Part shown: positions 54,683 through 63,985 of the stretch, one piece after another | Layout of the letters: every line of letters begins with the position of its first letter | How positions within the stretch are numbered: position 1 is the stretch's first letter | Assembly (NCBI RefSeq): GCF_001552215.1 | Contig: NZ_BCQT01000023.1 | Span: 168,527-232,526, forward strand | DNA: 64,000 nt | From: Actinomadura macra NBRC 14102 | Lineage (GTDB): Bacteria > Actinomycetota > Actinomycetes > Streptosporangiales > Streptosporangiaceae | Direction: 5' to 3' | The notes under the pieces: model-generated | Told to the model about the DNA's origin: nothing | Seen by the model: the letters and a program-made list of their open reading frames with translations, nothing else | Databases searched by the model: none | Made by a program: the position numbers and the translations under genes

Positions 54683-54699
54683 ACGCAGCCTCCTGCCGG

Positions 54700-55065
54700 T
54701 CACCGCCGTCCTGCCTCGTCCGGTCCGTCATCGGGGTGCCTGCGATCACGGCGGTCGCCGTATCGACGCTCATCTCGTTTGCGCTGGTCAAGTCCGGTCC
54801 TTGGACGCGTGTTTGAGACGGTGACGGGTGGGGCGATGAGCTGCGGTCGGCCGGTGGGCGTGGTCAGGTGGAAGGAGTCACCGCATCGGTAGGCGCGCAG
54901 CCGGGTGCCGGGTGCGGCGATTCGGGCGGCGTGGCGGGCGTGGCGGCGGGTGGCGTAGCGGGCGCGTCCGCAGCGTCCGCACAGCCCGATCTGAAGGAGT
55001 GCCAGCACTTCCAACGCCTTGCCTTCCGCCGGTCGTATGCGGTGCCGGTGCCGGTGCTGGTTCAT
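54700..55065 (-). CDS. Small Arg/His-rich Zn-ribbon protein
   Basis: 121 aa. Contains CGRCGRARYATRRHARHAA followed by LRAYRCGDSFHLTTP, a CxxC ... C/H arrangement typical of small mobile-element ribbon proteins, and a long basic tail. Overlaps the upstream methylase by 4 bp (ATGA) with GGAGG 7 nt before the ATG. Probably binds DNA or RNA; exact role unknown. Confidence 0.65.
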   Translation of the reverse strand: MNQHRHRHRIRPAEGKALEVLALLQIGLCGRCGRARYATRRHARHAARIAAPGTRLRAYRCGDSFHLTTPTGRPQLIAPPVTVSNTRPRTGLDQRKRDERRYGDRRDRRHPDDGPDEAGRR

Positions 55066-55943
55066 CGGCGTGCCTCCTCCAGGCCGAGGGTGGGTTGAAA
55101 GACCAGGAGGTCTTCATGGGCGATGGCGCAGGCGGGGATACCGCGGTCTCGGGCGCGGCGGGTCTCCAGCATCTGGAAGAAGGAGGCCCGGTTGACCAGA
55201 CCGCCGTCACGCAGTCCGGCCAGCAGGGCGGCGTGGCGGCCGACGAGGGTCAGGCCGTGCCGTTGGGCGGTCTCGATGATTCGTCCGGGCAGATCAGTCA
55301 GTTCGCCTTTGATCCGGATAGGGCGGATGGTCACCGCGACTACGCCGCCTGGCCGCAGCAGGGTGGCGCTGCCGGCCAGGATGCGGCCGAATCCCTCCAG
55401 CAGGCCGGTCAAAGGCTGGTGAGCGAGGTTTCCGCGATCGGCCGAGTAACGGTGGTGGCGTTTGATGACCTTGCCGCCGCCGTTGTCGCGGCCGGAGCGG
55501 ATGTGTCCGTGGGTGCGGGCCCCATACGGCGGTGAGGTGAGCACCAGCGCCGCCCTGCCGCGCAAAACTCCGTAGACGACAGCGATGTTGCGGGCATCGC
55601 CGCTGATCAGCTGGGCTCGGCCGGTAGCTCCTTGGTGGTGGGCGTGGCGCACGTTGTCCAGGGTGAGGTGGACGAAGTGGGGTTCGTACTCCATGCCGGC
55701 GGCGTCGCGGTCCAGGTGGATGGCTTCGATGAGGGTGGTGCCAATCCCGCACATCGGGTCGATGACCAGGTCGCCGGGGTGGGTGAAGGCGTTGATGACG
55801 GTGGCGGCGATAGCGGGCAGCATCTTGCCGGGATGGCGCATCGACTCGGGTGTGTAGCGGCCCCGGCGCTGGAGCCGGGAGGGGCGCTGCCCGGTCGCCA
55901 ACACCGAGGTCATCCTCGACGCGAGCGGATGATGATGGTTCAT
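55062..55943 (-). CDS. DNA amino-methyltransferase of the element
   Basis: 293-aa SAM-dependent N4/N6 amino-methyltransferase. Motif I is DPMCGIGTT (62-70) and catalytic motif IV is SPPYG (137-141), with motif X-like HPGKMLPAIAATVINAFTHP before them. Motif order I then IV, with a compact target domain. No cognate restriction enzyme is next to it, so it may protect or mark element DNA, or be an orphan regulator. Overlaps its neighbours by 4 bp on both sides within a minus-strand operon. Confidence 0.83.
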   Translation of the reverse strand: MNHHHPLASRMTSVLATGQRPSRLQRRGRYTPESMRHPGKMLPAIAATVINAFTHPGDLVIDPMCGIGTTLIEAIHLDRDAAGMEYEPHFVHLTLDNVRHAHHQGATGRAQLISGDARNIAVVYGVLRGRAALVLTSPPYGARTHGHIRSGRDNGGGKVIKRHHRYSADRGNLAHQPLTGLLEGFGRILAGSATLLRPGGVVAVTIRPIRIKGELTDLPGRIIETAQRHGLTLVGRHAALLAGLRDGGLVNRASFFQMLETRRARDRGIPACAIAHEDLLVFQPTLGLEEARR

Positions 55944-56884
55944 CGGGTGACACCGTCCTGCCAGTCATGCGGCGCCTTCGGTTTGGTGAACAAGCAGACG
56001 TCGGCGTGGACGCTGACGACGGGCGGCAGAGCGCGCGAGCGAGTGTCGCGCAGCTGAGCCAGATCGGCGGGCCCGCCCTGAACGACCAGGACGTCGCCGT
56101 CGATGGGCACGCGCAAGGCGATGACGTGCTGGGAGTAGCCGAACCCAAGCCTTTGGGCCTGCCGGATGATGCGTGGAGCGGGGTCGATGAGACGTCCGGC
56201 CTGGTGGCGGGCGGTGGTGGTGACCGCCAGGACCCCGCCAGGTCGCAGCACCCGCCAGGCCGCGGCCAGGAACAACCCGATTTGCTGGCTGGTGAGCATC
56301 CACACCTCCGCCCGGCACGCCGGGCAGCCACGCTTGCTGTTCCCAGACGTGCGACCGCCGGTCTCGTGCACTGGTGGGGCGGCGATGACCAAGGCAATGT
56401 CACCGATATGGTCAGCCAAGCCACGGGCCATCTGGTCGGGCCGGCAGGGACGCATCTGCACCCGCCCCAGATGCTCTTGCGTAAGCACGGTGCGAAGGCG
56501 GGTGCCGATGTGCTGGGCGAGCGGAAAGTGCGGGACTAGCGCGATGGCGCGGCGGTCCAGGTCAGCGGCCGCAACCAGGGTGGCCTCGCTGGTGGTGAAC
56601 CCTTCTGCGACGACGTCGCCCTCCCGGGTGCACGTGCTGATCAGATGCCGCGCCAACTCTCGGCCGACCGACCGCCGATGCTGCGGGCAGATCAGCAGCG
56701 CTGCGCTGGTGGCCCGCGAACGGGCGGGGTTGGTCGTGCCGGTGCGGTGCGCGTTGTCGTTGCTGCCGCCGGTGGTGGTGTCGGAGCACAACCAGACAGT
56801 CAGCGGCACCATCCGGCGGGTAGTAGTCGGACCGGTGCGGTGACCGGCAGGTGATTGGTCGGGATTAAACGGTGTGTGGTTCAT
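55940..56884 (-). CDS. Degenerate methyltransferase partner
   Basis: 314-aa protein with a methylase-like fold, RVLRPGGVLAVTTTARHQAG and a CPxC pair (GCPACRAEVW), but altered catalytic motifs: AEGFTTS (93-99) in place of DPFxGSGTT and AAPPV in place of (D/N/S)PPY. It resembles a pseudo-methylase. Its 4-bp overlap with the intact methylase suggests the two are made in equal amounts and may form a heterodimer. ATG 56884 is likely; the longer frame to 56935 is possible. First gene of the minus-strand operon. Confidence 0.65.
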   Translation of the reverse strand: MNHTPFNPDQSPAGHRTGPTTTRRMVPLTVWLCSDTTTGGSNDNAHRTGTTNPARSRATSAALLICPQHRRSVGRELARHLISTCTREGDVVAEGFTTSEATLVAAADLDRRAIALVPHFPLAQHIGTRLRTVLTQEHLGRVQMRPCRPDQMARGLADHIGDIALVIAAPPVHETGGRTSGNSKRGCPACRAEVWMLTSQQIGLFLAAAWRVLRPGGVLAVTTTARHQAGRLIDPAPRIIRQAQRLGFGYSQHVIALRVPIDGDVLVVQGGPADLAQLRDTRSRALPPVVSVHADVCLFTKPKAPHDWQDGVTR

Positions 56885-57358
56885 GTGCTGGGTGACCCGA
56901 GACGGCCACCCGATCCCCGTACACCGTTGAAGCACCGCAGTCGGCCCCGGTTTTGTCCCTCGAACCGCACCAGGATCCGGTCAAGATCACCCGCTCGCCC
57001 CTTTGCCCGCACCCCGCGCGCCCCGGACGGCACAAGGGGACACATCGCTGGTCCGCTCGAGGTTGCGTCGGCGCGCAGTGTGAGAATCAGCCGACCATCG
57101 ATGATCAAGATTCGGTAATCCCTGCTGGGATCGAGGCCAATTCGGGACCGTGGCGCGGTGCTTCAGGGGTGCCAGTCGAGATCACCGGCGGATGGTGCTG
57201 CTCTAAGGGCGGACGGTCGAGACCCGGTCCCCGCCGCATCCATCCCGCCACCTCGTGTCCCATTAGAGGAGGACACCCGCAGCCTTCAGGGCAGCGCCAT
57301 CCGCCGGTGATCTCGCCTGGCAGTCCGTACACGTGCTGAATGTTCCGGAGCTGCTGCC
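56885..57358. promoter_or_regulatory. Divergent control region of the element with long inverted repeat
   Basis: 474 bp separate the methylase-recombinase operon from the conjugation operon. A 25-bp inverted repeat with one wobble pair (57177-57201 and 57291-57315; 19 bp perfect at 57177-57195/57297-57315) encloses 89 bp. Inside the loop lies a strong ribosome-site-like AGAGGAGGA (57266-57274) with no start codon after it. Candidates are an operator, an RNA regulator or the transfer origin. Confidence 0.5.
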
Positions 57359-57817
57359 ATGCACACCAACCGAGTCCGTCCACGCTTCAACGACCGCCGT
57401 CCACGGCGTCCTGTCAGCAGTCAGCCCACCGTGGAGCCGCCAGCCACCACGCCTCCCATCAGACAGCGCCCCGGCCGCAGGCGGCTGCTGGCCGCATCGC
57501 TGTCATGGTCGGCGGGGTGCGCGGTGACCGCGCTGCTGGTGCCCGGCGTCGCCGAGGCCGGCACGAACCTGGCCGCGGCAGCGTCATTGGACGAGGTGAT
57601 CACCAACCTGCGCAACGTGATCACCGGATTGCTGGTGGGGCTCGCGACCCTGTTCGCCACCATCGGCGGCGTCCGCTACATGCTGGCCGGCGGTGATCCC
57701 GGTGAAGTCGAGGCAGCCAAGAAGACGCTGCGGTACGCCGCGATCGGATACTCGGTCGCGGCGCTGGCCCCGGTCCTGGTCAAACTGCTGCAGAGCATCG
57801 TGGGCGAACCATCATGA
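57359..57817 (+). CDS. VirB2/TrbC-like pilin
   Basis: 152 aa. A basic N-terminus (1-42) and signal helix (about 43-65) end at VAEA/G, followed by a short mature pilin with two helices (about 86-108 and 125-147) joined by AGGDPGEVEAAKKTLRYA. This is the topology of conjugative VirB2 pilins. GGAG lies 8 nt before the ATG. First gene of the transfer operon, overlapping the next by ATGA. Confidence 0.78.
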   Translation: MHTNRVRPRFNDRRPRRPVSSQPTVEPPATTPPIRQRPGRRRLLAASLSWSAGCAVTALLVPGVAEAGTNLAAAASLDEVITNLRNVITGLLVGLATLFATIGGVRYMLAGGDPGEVEAAKKTLRYAAIGYSVAALAPVLVKLLQSIVGEPS

Positions 57818-59406
57818 CACCCACCACCGGTTCGCCTGCATCGGACAGGACAGCACTGCTGAAACGCCCAGGCAGAGTCATCGTGCTGACCTCATTGGTA
57901 GCGGGTGCGTGGCTATGGATGTCGGCGGAACCGGTGCGAGCCGCGACGGTTTCCGCACCGATCGCTCCACCGTCGTTCCCGGCCGTCTCCCCACCGCCTG
58001 AGCCCTCACCGTCGCCCCAGCCCACGCCGTCCAACACTGGTGGACAGAACCCGACCGGCGAGTGCGGGTTCGTCGATGTGGGGTGCATGGCCAAGCGCGC
58101 AGTGAACGGCTGGTTCAACGATCTGGTGTCCTCGGCGGCCAAGCCGGTGTTCGCGCTGCTGCGCGACACCGTGCTGGGCACCCCAGGAGTTGATTCGCCG
58201 GAGATGGCGCGGGCGCGTGAGCTGTGGGGCGTTTCCCGGACGATGGCCAACACCTGCTACGTGCTGCTGGTCACCGCCGGTGGGGTGTGGCTGATGGCCG
58301 GCCATTCCCTGCCCGGCGCCGAACTCACGCCCGGGCAGCTGGTGGCGCGGTTGGTGGCGGCGTTCCTTGCTTCCAACCTGAGCCTGATCGTGATCGGGTA
58401 CGGGGTCGGGTTCGCCAACGGGCTCGCCGAGGCGTTCCTGCAGGCGGGGGCCGAATCGATCGATGAGAGTGTGGTCGCCGATGTGGTCGCGGGGTTTGTA
58501 GCGGCCAATTTGGTGCCCAGCCAGCCGTTCACCGCGTTGGTCGCGCTGGGGGTGGTGGTGCTGGCGTTGTGCGTGGCGTTCATCTACGTGATCCGGCTAG
58601 CGCTGACGATGGTGCTGATCGCGGCGGCCCCGTTGGCGTTGATGTTTCATGCGCTGCCCTTCACCGACGGGCTGGCGCGGTTGTGGTGGCGCGGCATCTC
58701 CGGGGTCTTGGCAATCCAGGTATGCCAGTCACTGGTGCTGGCGACCGCGTTCCGGCTGATGTTCACCGAAACCTCCGACACCAGCGACCACCTCATCGGC
58801 CTCCCCACCCACGACGACGTCGCCGACCTGCTGGTGGCGGCCTGCCTGCTGTATGTGATGCTGCGGATCCCTGCGTGGGTCGCCCGCACGATCTGGCGTC
58901 CCGCCCAGCCCCGCATGCTCGGTGGTCTGCTGCGCAGCCTGGTCCTCTACCGGGGCTTGGGCGCGCTGATGGGCAACCGCCGCCGAGTCGCCGCTCCTCT
59001 CCAGCACCGAGCCCCACCACCCCCGCCTCCGCCGTCTCGTCCTCGCGAGTTGCCGAGTCCGTCCCGCCCGGCGCTGACCCCTCTCGCAGAACCTGCGTCC
59101 GGTCCGCCGCGGATCGATCCGCCGGATTCGGATGCCGAGCGTGAGGGAGGCGGGCGCCCGGTGCAGCTTGCGCTCCCCGTCCCCCGCCCGGCCGCCGTAC
59201 CCGGGGCCCGGCGGCCGGTGCAGCTGGCGTTGCCGATCCCGGTCAGCCGCGTCCCTCGCCCACCGGTCCCCGCCGCGCCTGCGGCGGCGTCGGGGCGTCC
59301 GCAGGTGCGGTCACGGCAGCTGATGTTTCCCGGGATGCCGCGTCGACCAGTGCCGTCTCGACAGCTGACTTTGTGGATCGACCCGCCCAAAAGGAGCCGC
59401 ACGTGA
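57814..59406 (+). CDS. VirB6/TrbL-like membrane protein with repeat tail
   Basis: 530 aa. Signal/TM segment (about 20-44), Pro-rich periplasmic stretch, then about six to seven membrane helices (about 145-370) as in VirB6/TrbL channel proteins, and a cytosolic Pro/Arg tail (about 390-530). The tail carries four related short motifs: RPVQLALPVP (about 449), RPVQLALPIP (about 467), RQLMFPGMP (about 500) and RQLTLWIDP (about 515). These may dock an ATPase or relaxosome protein. Overlaps both neighbours by 4 bp. Confidence 0.75.
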   Translation: MTPTTGSPASDRTALLKRPGRVIVLTSLVAGAWLWMSAEPVRAATVSAPIAPPSFPAVSPPPEPSPSPQPTPSNTGGQNPTGECGFVDVGCMAKRAVNGWFNDLVSSAAKPVFALLRDTVLGTPGVDSPEMARARELWGVSRTMANTCYVLLVTAGGVWLMAGHSLPGAELTPGQLVARLVAAFLASNLSLIVIGYGVGFANGLAEAFLQAGAESIDESVVADVVAGFVAANLVPSQPFTALVALGVVVLALCVAFIYVIRLALTMVLIAAAPLALMFHALPFTDGLARLWWRGISGVLAIQVCQSLVLATAFRLMFTETSDTSDHLIGLPTHDDVADLLVAACLLYVMLRIPAWVARTIWRPAQPRMLGGLLRSLVLYRGLGALMGNRRRVAAPLQHRAPPPPPPPSRPRELPSPSRPALTPLAEPASGPPRIDPPDSDAEREGGGRPVQLALPVPRPAAVPGARRPVQLALPIPVSRVPRPPVPAAPAAASGRPQVRSRQLMFPGMPRRPVPSRQLTLWIDPPKRSRT

Positions 59407-60389
59407 ACGGCCAGCGGCATGAGCAGCCGATTAGCGTGAAGATCCCCGCCGATGTCGACCAGCCCGACAGGATCCTCTACGGGCTCACCGGCCGGCAGTT
59501 GGCCGTCCTGGCCGCCACCGCAACCGCGGTGCTGTGGACGTGGCTCACCCTGCACGCCCTGGTGCCATTCCCGGTCCTGGCGGCGGTGCTGGTGCCGGTG
59601 GTGGCGTGCGGGTTCGTCGCGGCGGTCGCCCGCCGCGACGGGATGGGCCTGGACCGCTACGCTGCCACCGCCCTGACCTACCTGCGTACCCCGAAGATGC
59701 TCGTTACCAGTAGCGAGCCGATTCAGCCGCCGCCGTCGTGGTGCCGGATGCGCGGCTGGTTGCCCGCGCCGTTGCGGCTGCCGGTGCGGGCCGTCCGCCA
59801 GGACGGCGCGATGGAACTAGCGGAGGGTGGCGTCGCGGTGATTGTGCGGGCCGGGACGGTGGCGTTCAGCCTGCGCACACCTGACGAACAGGCCAGCCTC
59901 GTTGCGGTGTTCGGCCGGTGGCTCAACTCACTGGAATCGCCGGTGCAGATCCTCGTCCAAGCCCGTCCGGTCGACCTGTCCGGACTGGCCCAGCACATCG
60001 CCGGCCACGCAACCCGGCTGCGCGATCGGCGTCTGGAGGAGGCGGCGGGAGAGCATGCGGGGTTCCTCGCCGAACTGGGCACGGCCCATGAACTGCTGGT
60101 TAGGCAGATCCTCATCGTGATCGGTGACGGCACCGGCCCTCCCACCGGTGCGGTCGCACCGTGGTCCAGGGGCAGACGTCAGCGGGTGGGACGGGATGCG
60201 GGTGCGGCGGTGGCGTTGCGGCGCGCCCAGGAGGCCGTGCAATCACTGGCCGCGCTCGGCGTGACCGCCGAGGTCCTGGACGCGCTGGCCTGCACCACGG
60301 TGCTGGCCGAGTCGCTATCCCCAGGCGAACAGCACCCTGTGGATAACACCGACCCGGGCGGGTTGATCACCGGAAAGCGGCAATCATGA
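59403..60389 (+). CDS. PrgI/VirB3-like T4SS protein
   Basis: 328 aa. The N-terminus ISVKIPADVDQPDRILYGLT followed by two adjacent helices (about 39-80) defines the PrgI family of Gram-positive conjugation systems. The long soluble C-terminal part (about 120-320) is reminiscent of the domain that precedes VirB4 in related elements. GTG 59403 has GGAG 6 nt upstream and overlaps the previous stop (GTGA). Confidence 0.78.
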   Translation: MNGQRHEQPISVKIPADVDQPDRILYGLTGRQLAVLAATATAVLWTWLTLHALVPFPVLAAVLVPVVACGFVAAVARRDGMGLDRYAATALTYLRTPKMLVTSSEPIQPPPSWCRMRGWLPAPLRLPVRAVRQDGAMELAEGGVAVIVRAGTVAFSLRTPDEQASLVAVFGRWLNSLESPVQILVQARPVDLSGLAQHIAGHATRLRDRRLEEAAGEHAGFLAELGTAHELLVRQILIVIGDGTGPPTGAVAPWSRGRRQRVGRDAGAAVALRRAQEAVQSLAALGVTAEVLDALACTTVLAESLSPGEQHPVDNTDPGGLITGKRQS

Positions 60390-60445
60390 CGCGGCCGATC
60401 CCACGCCTGCCTGCAGAGCCTCCGACCCGGGAGTCGAGGCGTTGA
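60386..60445 (+). pseudogene. Displaced 5' end of virB4
   Basis: An ATG overlapping the prgI stop (ATGA) begins MTRPIPRLPAEPPTRESRR and stops at 60443-60445. The next frame continues without a start as GVDPSENSDADLFGPSAI into the VirB4 body. A one-base change near 60440 would join them, so this is probably the true N-terminus. Confidence 0.6.
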
Positions 60446-60509
60446 CCCCAGCGAGAACTCCGACGCAGACCTGTTCGGGCCGTCAGCCATTCACACCGGT
60501 GCGCGGTCG

Positions 60510-62222
60510 GTGGAGTTGCCGGGCGGGGTGTGTGCCTCGTTCGCGGTGACCGGCTATCCGCGTGAGGTCGGCGCGGGCTGGCTGGAGCCGCTGCTGACCT
60601 ACCCAGGACGCTTGGACGTGGCCCTGCACATCGAACCCATTCCTCCGCTTGTCGCTGCGCAGCGGCTGCGCCGCCAGCTCGCCCGCCTGGAATCTGCTTC
60701 CCGCAGCAACGCCCAGCAGGGTCGGCTGGCCGACTTCGCAGCCGAGGCGGCCGCCGATGATGCCGCGGAACTCGCCGCATCCTTGGCCCGCGGTCACGGA
60801 CGTCTGTTCCGCGTCGGGCTCTACCTCACTGTCCACGCGGCAGAACATCAGGAACTGGAAGCACAAGTGCAGCGGGTGCGGGCGCTGGCCGCATCCCTGC
60901 TGCTGGACGCCCAGCCGACCACCTTCCGGGCCCTGCAAGGGTGGATCACCACGCTGCCTCTAGGCACCGACACCGTGAAGGCGCGGCGGGTGTTCGACAC
61001 CGCCGCGCTGGCGGCGGCGTTCCCGTTCACCTCGCCCGATCTGCAACCTCGTATCGCCGACACACCGGTGTTGTACGGGTTGAACGCCTACTCGTCCGGG
61101 GTGGTGGTGTGGGACCGGTTCGCCCAGGACAACTACAACTCCGTCACCATCGCCCGCTCGGGCGCCGGCAAGTCCTACTTCACCAAACTCGAAACCCTCC
61201 GCCTGCTCTACCAAGGCGTCCACGTCGCCGTCCTCGATCCCGAGGACGAGTACCGCCGCCTGTGCCATACGGTCGGCGGCACCCACATCGCCCTCGGCGC
61301 ACCCGGCGTGTGCTTCAACCCCTTCGACCTCCCAGCTGGTCAGGGCGCAGACACCCTGATCCGGCGGGCCTTGTTCCTGCAGACCCTCATCGCCGCGATG
61401 CTCGGCGAACCACTCACCCCGGCGGCACGGGCCGCGCTGGACCAGGCGGTGATCGCCACCTACCACGCCGCCGGCATCACCAACGACCCCCACACCTGGA
61501 CACGCCCAGCACCGGTGCTGGCCGACCTGACCACCGCACTCGGCCACGCCGGGACCGATGAGGCGACCGAGTTGTCCGCGCGGCTGGCACCGTACGTGAC
61601 CGGCTCTTACCGGGGCCTGTTCGTCGGGGCGACCACCACCCCACCTGATGGCCATCTGATCGTGTTCTCGCTACGGGACCTGCCCGAGGAGACCCGCGCC
61701 GTCGGGATGCTGCTCGCGCTGGACACGATCTGGCGGCAGGTCGCCGACCCCGCAGGACGACGCCGCTGCCTGGTCGTGGTGGATGAAGCCTGGACCCTCA
61801 TGCGCGAGGCCGAAGGTGCCCGGTTTCTGTACCGGCTGGCCAAGTCCGCCCGCAAACACTGGACCGGACTCGCGGTGGTCACCCAGGACGCCACCGACCT
61901 GCTCTCCTCTGATCTGGGGAAAGCGGTCATCGCCAACTCCGCCACCCAGATCCTGCTCCGCCAAGCACCCCAGGCCATCGACCAGATCGTCGACGCGTTC
62001 GACCTCACCGAGGGGGAGAAGGCGTTCCTGCTCACCGCCGACCGGGGCCAGGGCTTGTTGTGCGGGACTGCGACCGGCTCCGACCGTGCGGCCTTCGCCG
62101 CCATCGCCAGCCCGCACGAGCACCGGCTCACCACTACCGACCCCGCCGAACTCGCAGCCCTCGGCTCCCACCAGGATCCGGCCGCAGGCGCAGGCCAGGC
62201 GCAGGAAATCGATCCGCTATGA
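60510..62222 (+). CDS. VirB4-family T4SS ATPase (body)
   Basis: 570 aa from GTG 60510, but the real gene probably begins at 60386 with a frameshift. Walker A is ARSGAGKS (215-222) in TIARSGAGKSYFTKLETL; Walker B is CLVVVDEAWTLM; the Gln-containing motif near LAVVTQDATDLL is typical. The N-terminal part (FAVTGYPREVGAGWLEPLL, then TYPGRLDVALHI) matches actinobacterial VirB4/TraC-type proteins. No SD precedes 60510. It powers pilus assembly and substrate transfer at the inner membrane. Its stop overlaps the coupling-protein start (ATGA). Confidence 0.85.
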   Translation: MELPGGVCASFAVTGYPREVGAGWLEPLLTYPGRLDVALHIEPIPPLVAAQRLRRQLARLESASRSNAQQGRLADFAAEAAADDAAELAASLARGHGRLFRVGLYLTVHAAEHQELEAQVQRVRALAASLLLDAQPTTFRALQGWITTLPLGTDTVKARRVFDTAALAAAFPFTSPDLQPRIADTPVLYGLNAYSSGVVVWDRFAQDNYNSVTIARSGAGKSYFTKLETLRLLYQGVHVAVLDPEDEYRRLCHTVGGTHIALGAPGVCFNPFDLPAGQGADTLIRRALFLQTLIAAMLGEPLTPAARAALDQAVIATYHAAGITNDPHTWTRPAPVLADLTTALGHAGTDEATELSARLAPYVTGSYRGLFVGATTTPPDGHLIVFSLRDLPEETRAVGMLLALDTIWRQVADPAGRRRCLVVVDEAWTLMREAEGARFLYRLAKSARKHWTGLAVVTQDATDLLSSDLGKAVIANSATQILLRQAPQAIDQIVDAFDLTEGEKAFLLTADRGQGLLCGTATGSDRAAFAAIASPHEHRLTTTDPAELAALGSHQDPAAGAGQAQEIDPL

Positions 62223-63985
62223 GCCTTCAAGCCTGCGGACTTTTTGGCTCTGGCGAACTGCACGGACAAGCCGTCGAGATCTCGCCCGGCCTACCCCACC
62301 TGGCCGATCTCCTCGCGCATTACGGACCCGGCATCGCGTTCAGCGCCGCAGGGACCGCTGCCGTTGCCGTCGTGGTTCGGTGGGTGGTGTGGCGCTGGCG
62401 CAACACCCGCCTGGCGCCCGGGGCGCGGGTGATCGAGATCGCGGTACCACCCAAGGTCGAGGACTCCAGCGCCGCCGCCTGGTGGGCCCGCCCCATCGGT
62501 CTGACCCTCCCACGGTGGAAACGCGTGCTCTACGGGCAGCCGCACCTGGCGTTTGAGTACCGCGCTGACCACACCGGCGTCCGCTTCCACATCTGGGTCC
62601 CCGGGACGATCCCGCCTGGGCTGGTGGAAAAGACCGTCCGCTCGGCCTGGCCCGGCGCCACCCTCACCACCAACCCCGCCACACCACCACTCCCCCACGA
62701 CCTCCCAGCCGCGGGAGGCCGACTGGTGCTGGCACGTCCCGAACACTTCCCCCTCACCCACGTCCACGACACCGACCCACTACGGGGCCTACTCGGCGCC
62801 GCGTCCGGGCTCGCCGACGGAGAACACCTCGCCGTGCAGATCCTGGCCCGCCCCGCCACCGGACGCCGCCTACGACACGCACACCGCGCGGCGTCCATAC
62901 TGCGCGGGGCCCGCTCCACCGCACCCCAAGGCGTACTGTTCGACCTGGTCACACCCGACATGTCCGGACACCCCAACCCCGCCGAACTCACCCGCCGATT
63001 CCCCGAGCGCGCTGAACAGATCCGCGCGATCCTCGCCAAAGCCGCCCAGCCGCGCTTTGAGGTTCAGATCCGCTACGGCGTCGCCACCCGACATCACGAC
63101 CAAGTCGAGGCGGGATGGCTGCGCGCGCACGCCCACGAGACCGCCTCCACCTTCGCCCTGTTCACCTCCGGCCACCAACACCTGCGCCGCCGACGCCTAC
63201 GCCACCCTGCCGCCCGCCTGAGCGAACGCCACCTGCACCGCGGCTACCTGCTATCAGTGCCCGAGCTGGCGGCGCTGGCGCACCTGCCCTACGATCTGGC
63301 CGCGCCCGGCGTCACCCGAGCCGGCGCCCGCCCCATCGCTCCATCCCCCGCCATTCCGGTCTCCGGGCCGGGGGTCCGCGTTCTGGGCGACTCCGAGGCC
63401 GGTGCGGCGCGCCCGGTGGGCCTCACCGTCGCCGGTGCTCGCCAACATCTGCACGTCCTGGGTCAGACCGGAGTCGGCAAATCCACCTTCCTGGCGAGCC
63501 TGATCCTGGCCGACGCTGCGGGAGGACGCGGCGCGCTGGTCATCGACCCCAAAGGCGATCTGGTCGCCGACGTCCTGGACCGCCTCCCCGAACACGCCAT
63601 CGGCCGCACGGTGGTGTTCGACCCCGCCGACCGCGGCCGCCCACCCTGCCTGAACGTCCTGGCCGGAGCAGATCCGGCGTTCGCGGCCGAGTCGATCGTC
63701 ACCACCTTCCGCCGCTGCTTCTCCTCCTCCTGGGGACCCCGCCTGGACGACCTGCTGCGCTCGGCGTGCCTCACCCTCACCCGCGTCAACGGCACCCGCG
63801 CCACCCTGGCCGACATCCCCCGCCTCCTGCTGGACGGCCCCTACCGCACCCGGATCACCAACCGGCTCACCGACGAACTCCTGCGCGGCTTCTGGGCCTC
63901 CTACGACGAACTCACCCCCGCCGGACGGGCAACGGTGATCAGCCCGGTCATGAGGTTCCCCCCACAGCGCGGACTGCTGACCTGA
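62219..63985 (+). CDS. VirD4/TraG-like coupling protein, C-terminally truncated
   Basis: 588 aa visible. N-terminal helix (about 40-60), a large soluble region and the ATPase domain with Walker A GQTGVGKS (415-422) and LVIDPKGDLV. After TVISPVM the sequence leaves the family pattern (RFPPQRGLLT, stop), and no Walker B DExx follows, so about 150-250 residues of the motor are missing. An insertion, deletion or frameshift near 63950 is likely. It would recruit relaxosome DNA to the T4SS. Confidence 0.8.
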   Translation: MSLQACGLFGSGELHGQAVEISPGLPHLADLLAHYGPGIAFSAAGTAAVAVVVRWVVWRWRNTRLAPGARVIEIAVPPKVEDSSAAAWWARPIGLTLPRWKRVLYGQPHLAFEYRADHTGVRFHIWVPGTIPPGLVEKTVRSAWPGATLTTNPATPPLPHDLPAAGGRLVLARPEHFPLTHVHDTDPLRGLLGAASGLADGEHLAVQILARPATGRRLRHAHRAASILRGARSTAPQGVLFDLVTPDMSGHPNPAELTRRFPERAEQIRAILAKAAQPRFEVQIRYGVATRHHDQVEAGWLRAHAHETASTFALFTSGHQHLRRRRLRHPAARLSERHLHRGYLLSVPELAALAHLPYDLAAPGVTRAGARPIAPSPAIPVSGPGVRVLGDSEAGAARPVGLTVAGARQHLHVLGQTGVGKSTFLASLILADAAGGRGALVIDPKGDLVADVLDRLPEHAIGRTVVFDPADRGRPPCLNVLAGADPAFAAESIVTTFRRCFSSSWGPRLDDLLRSACLTLTRVNGTRATLADIPRLLLDGPYRTRITNRLTDELLRGFWASYDELTPAGRATVISPVMRFPPQRGLLT

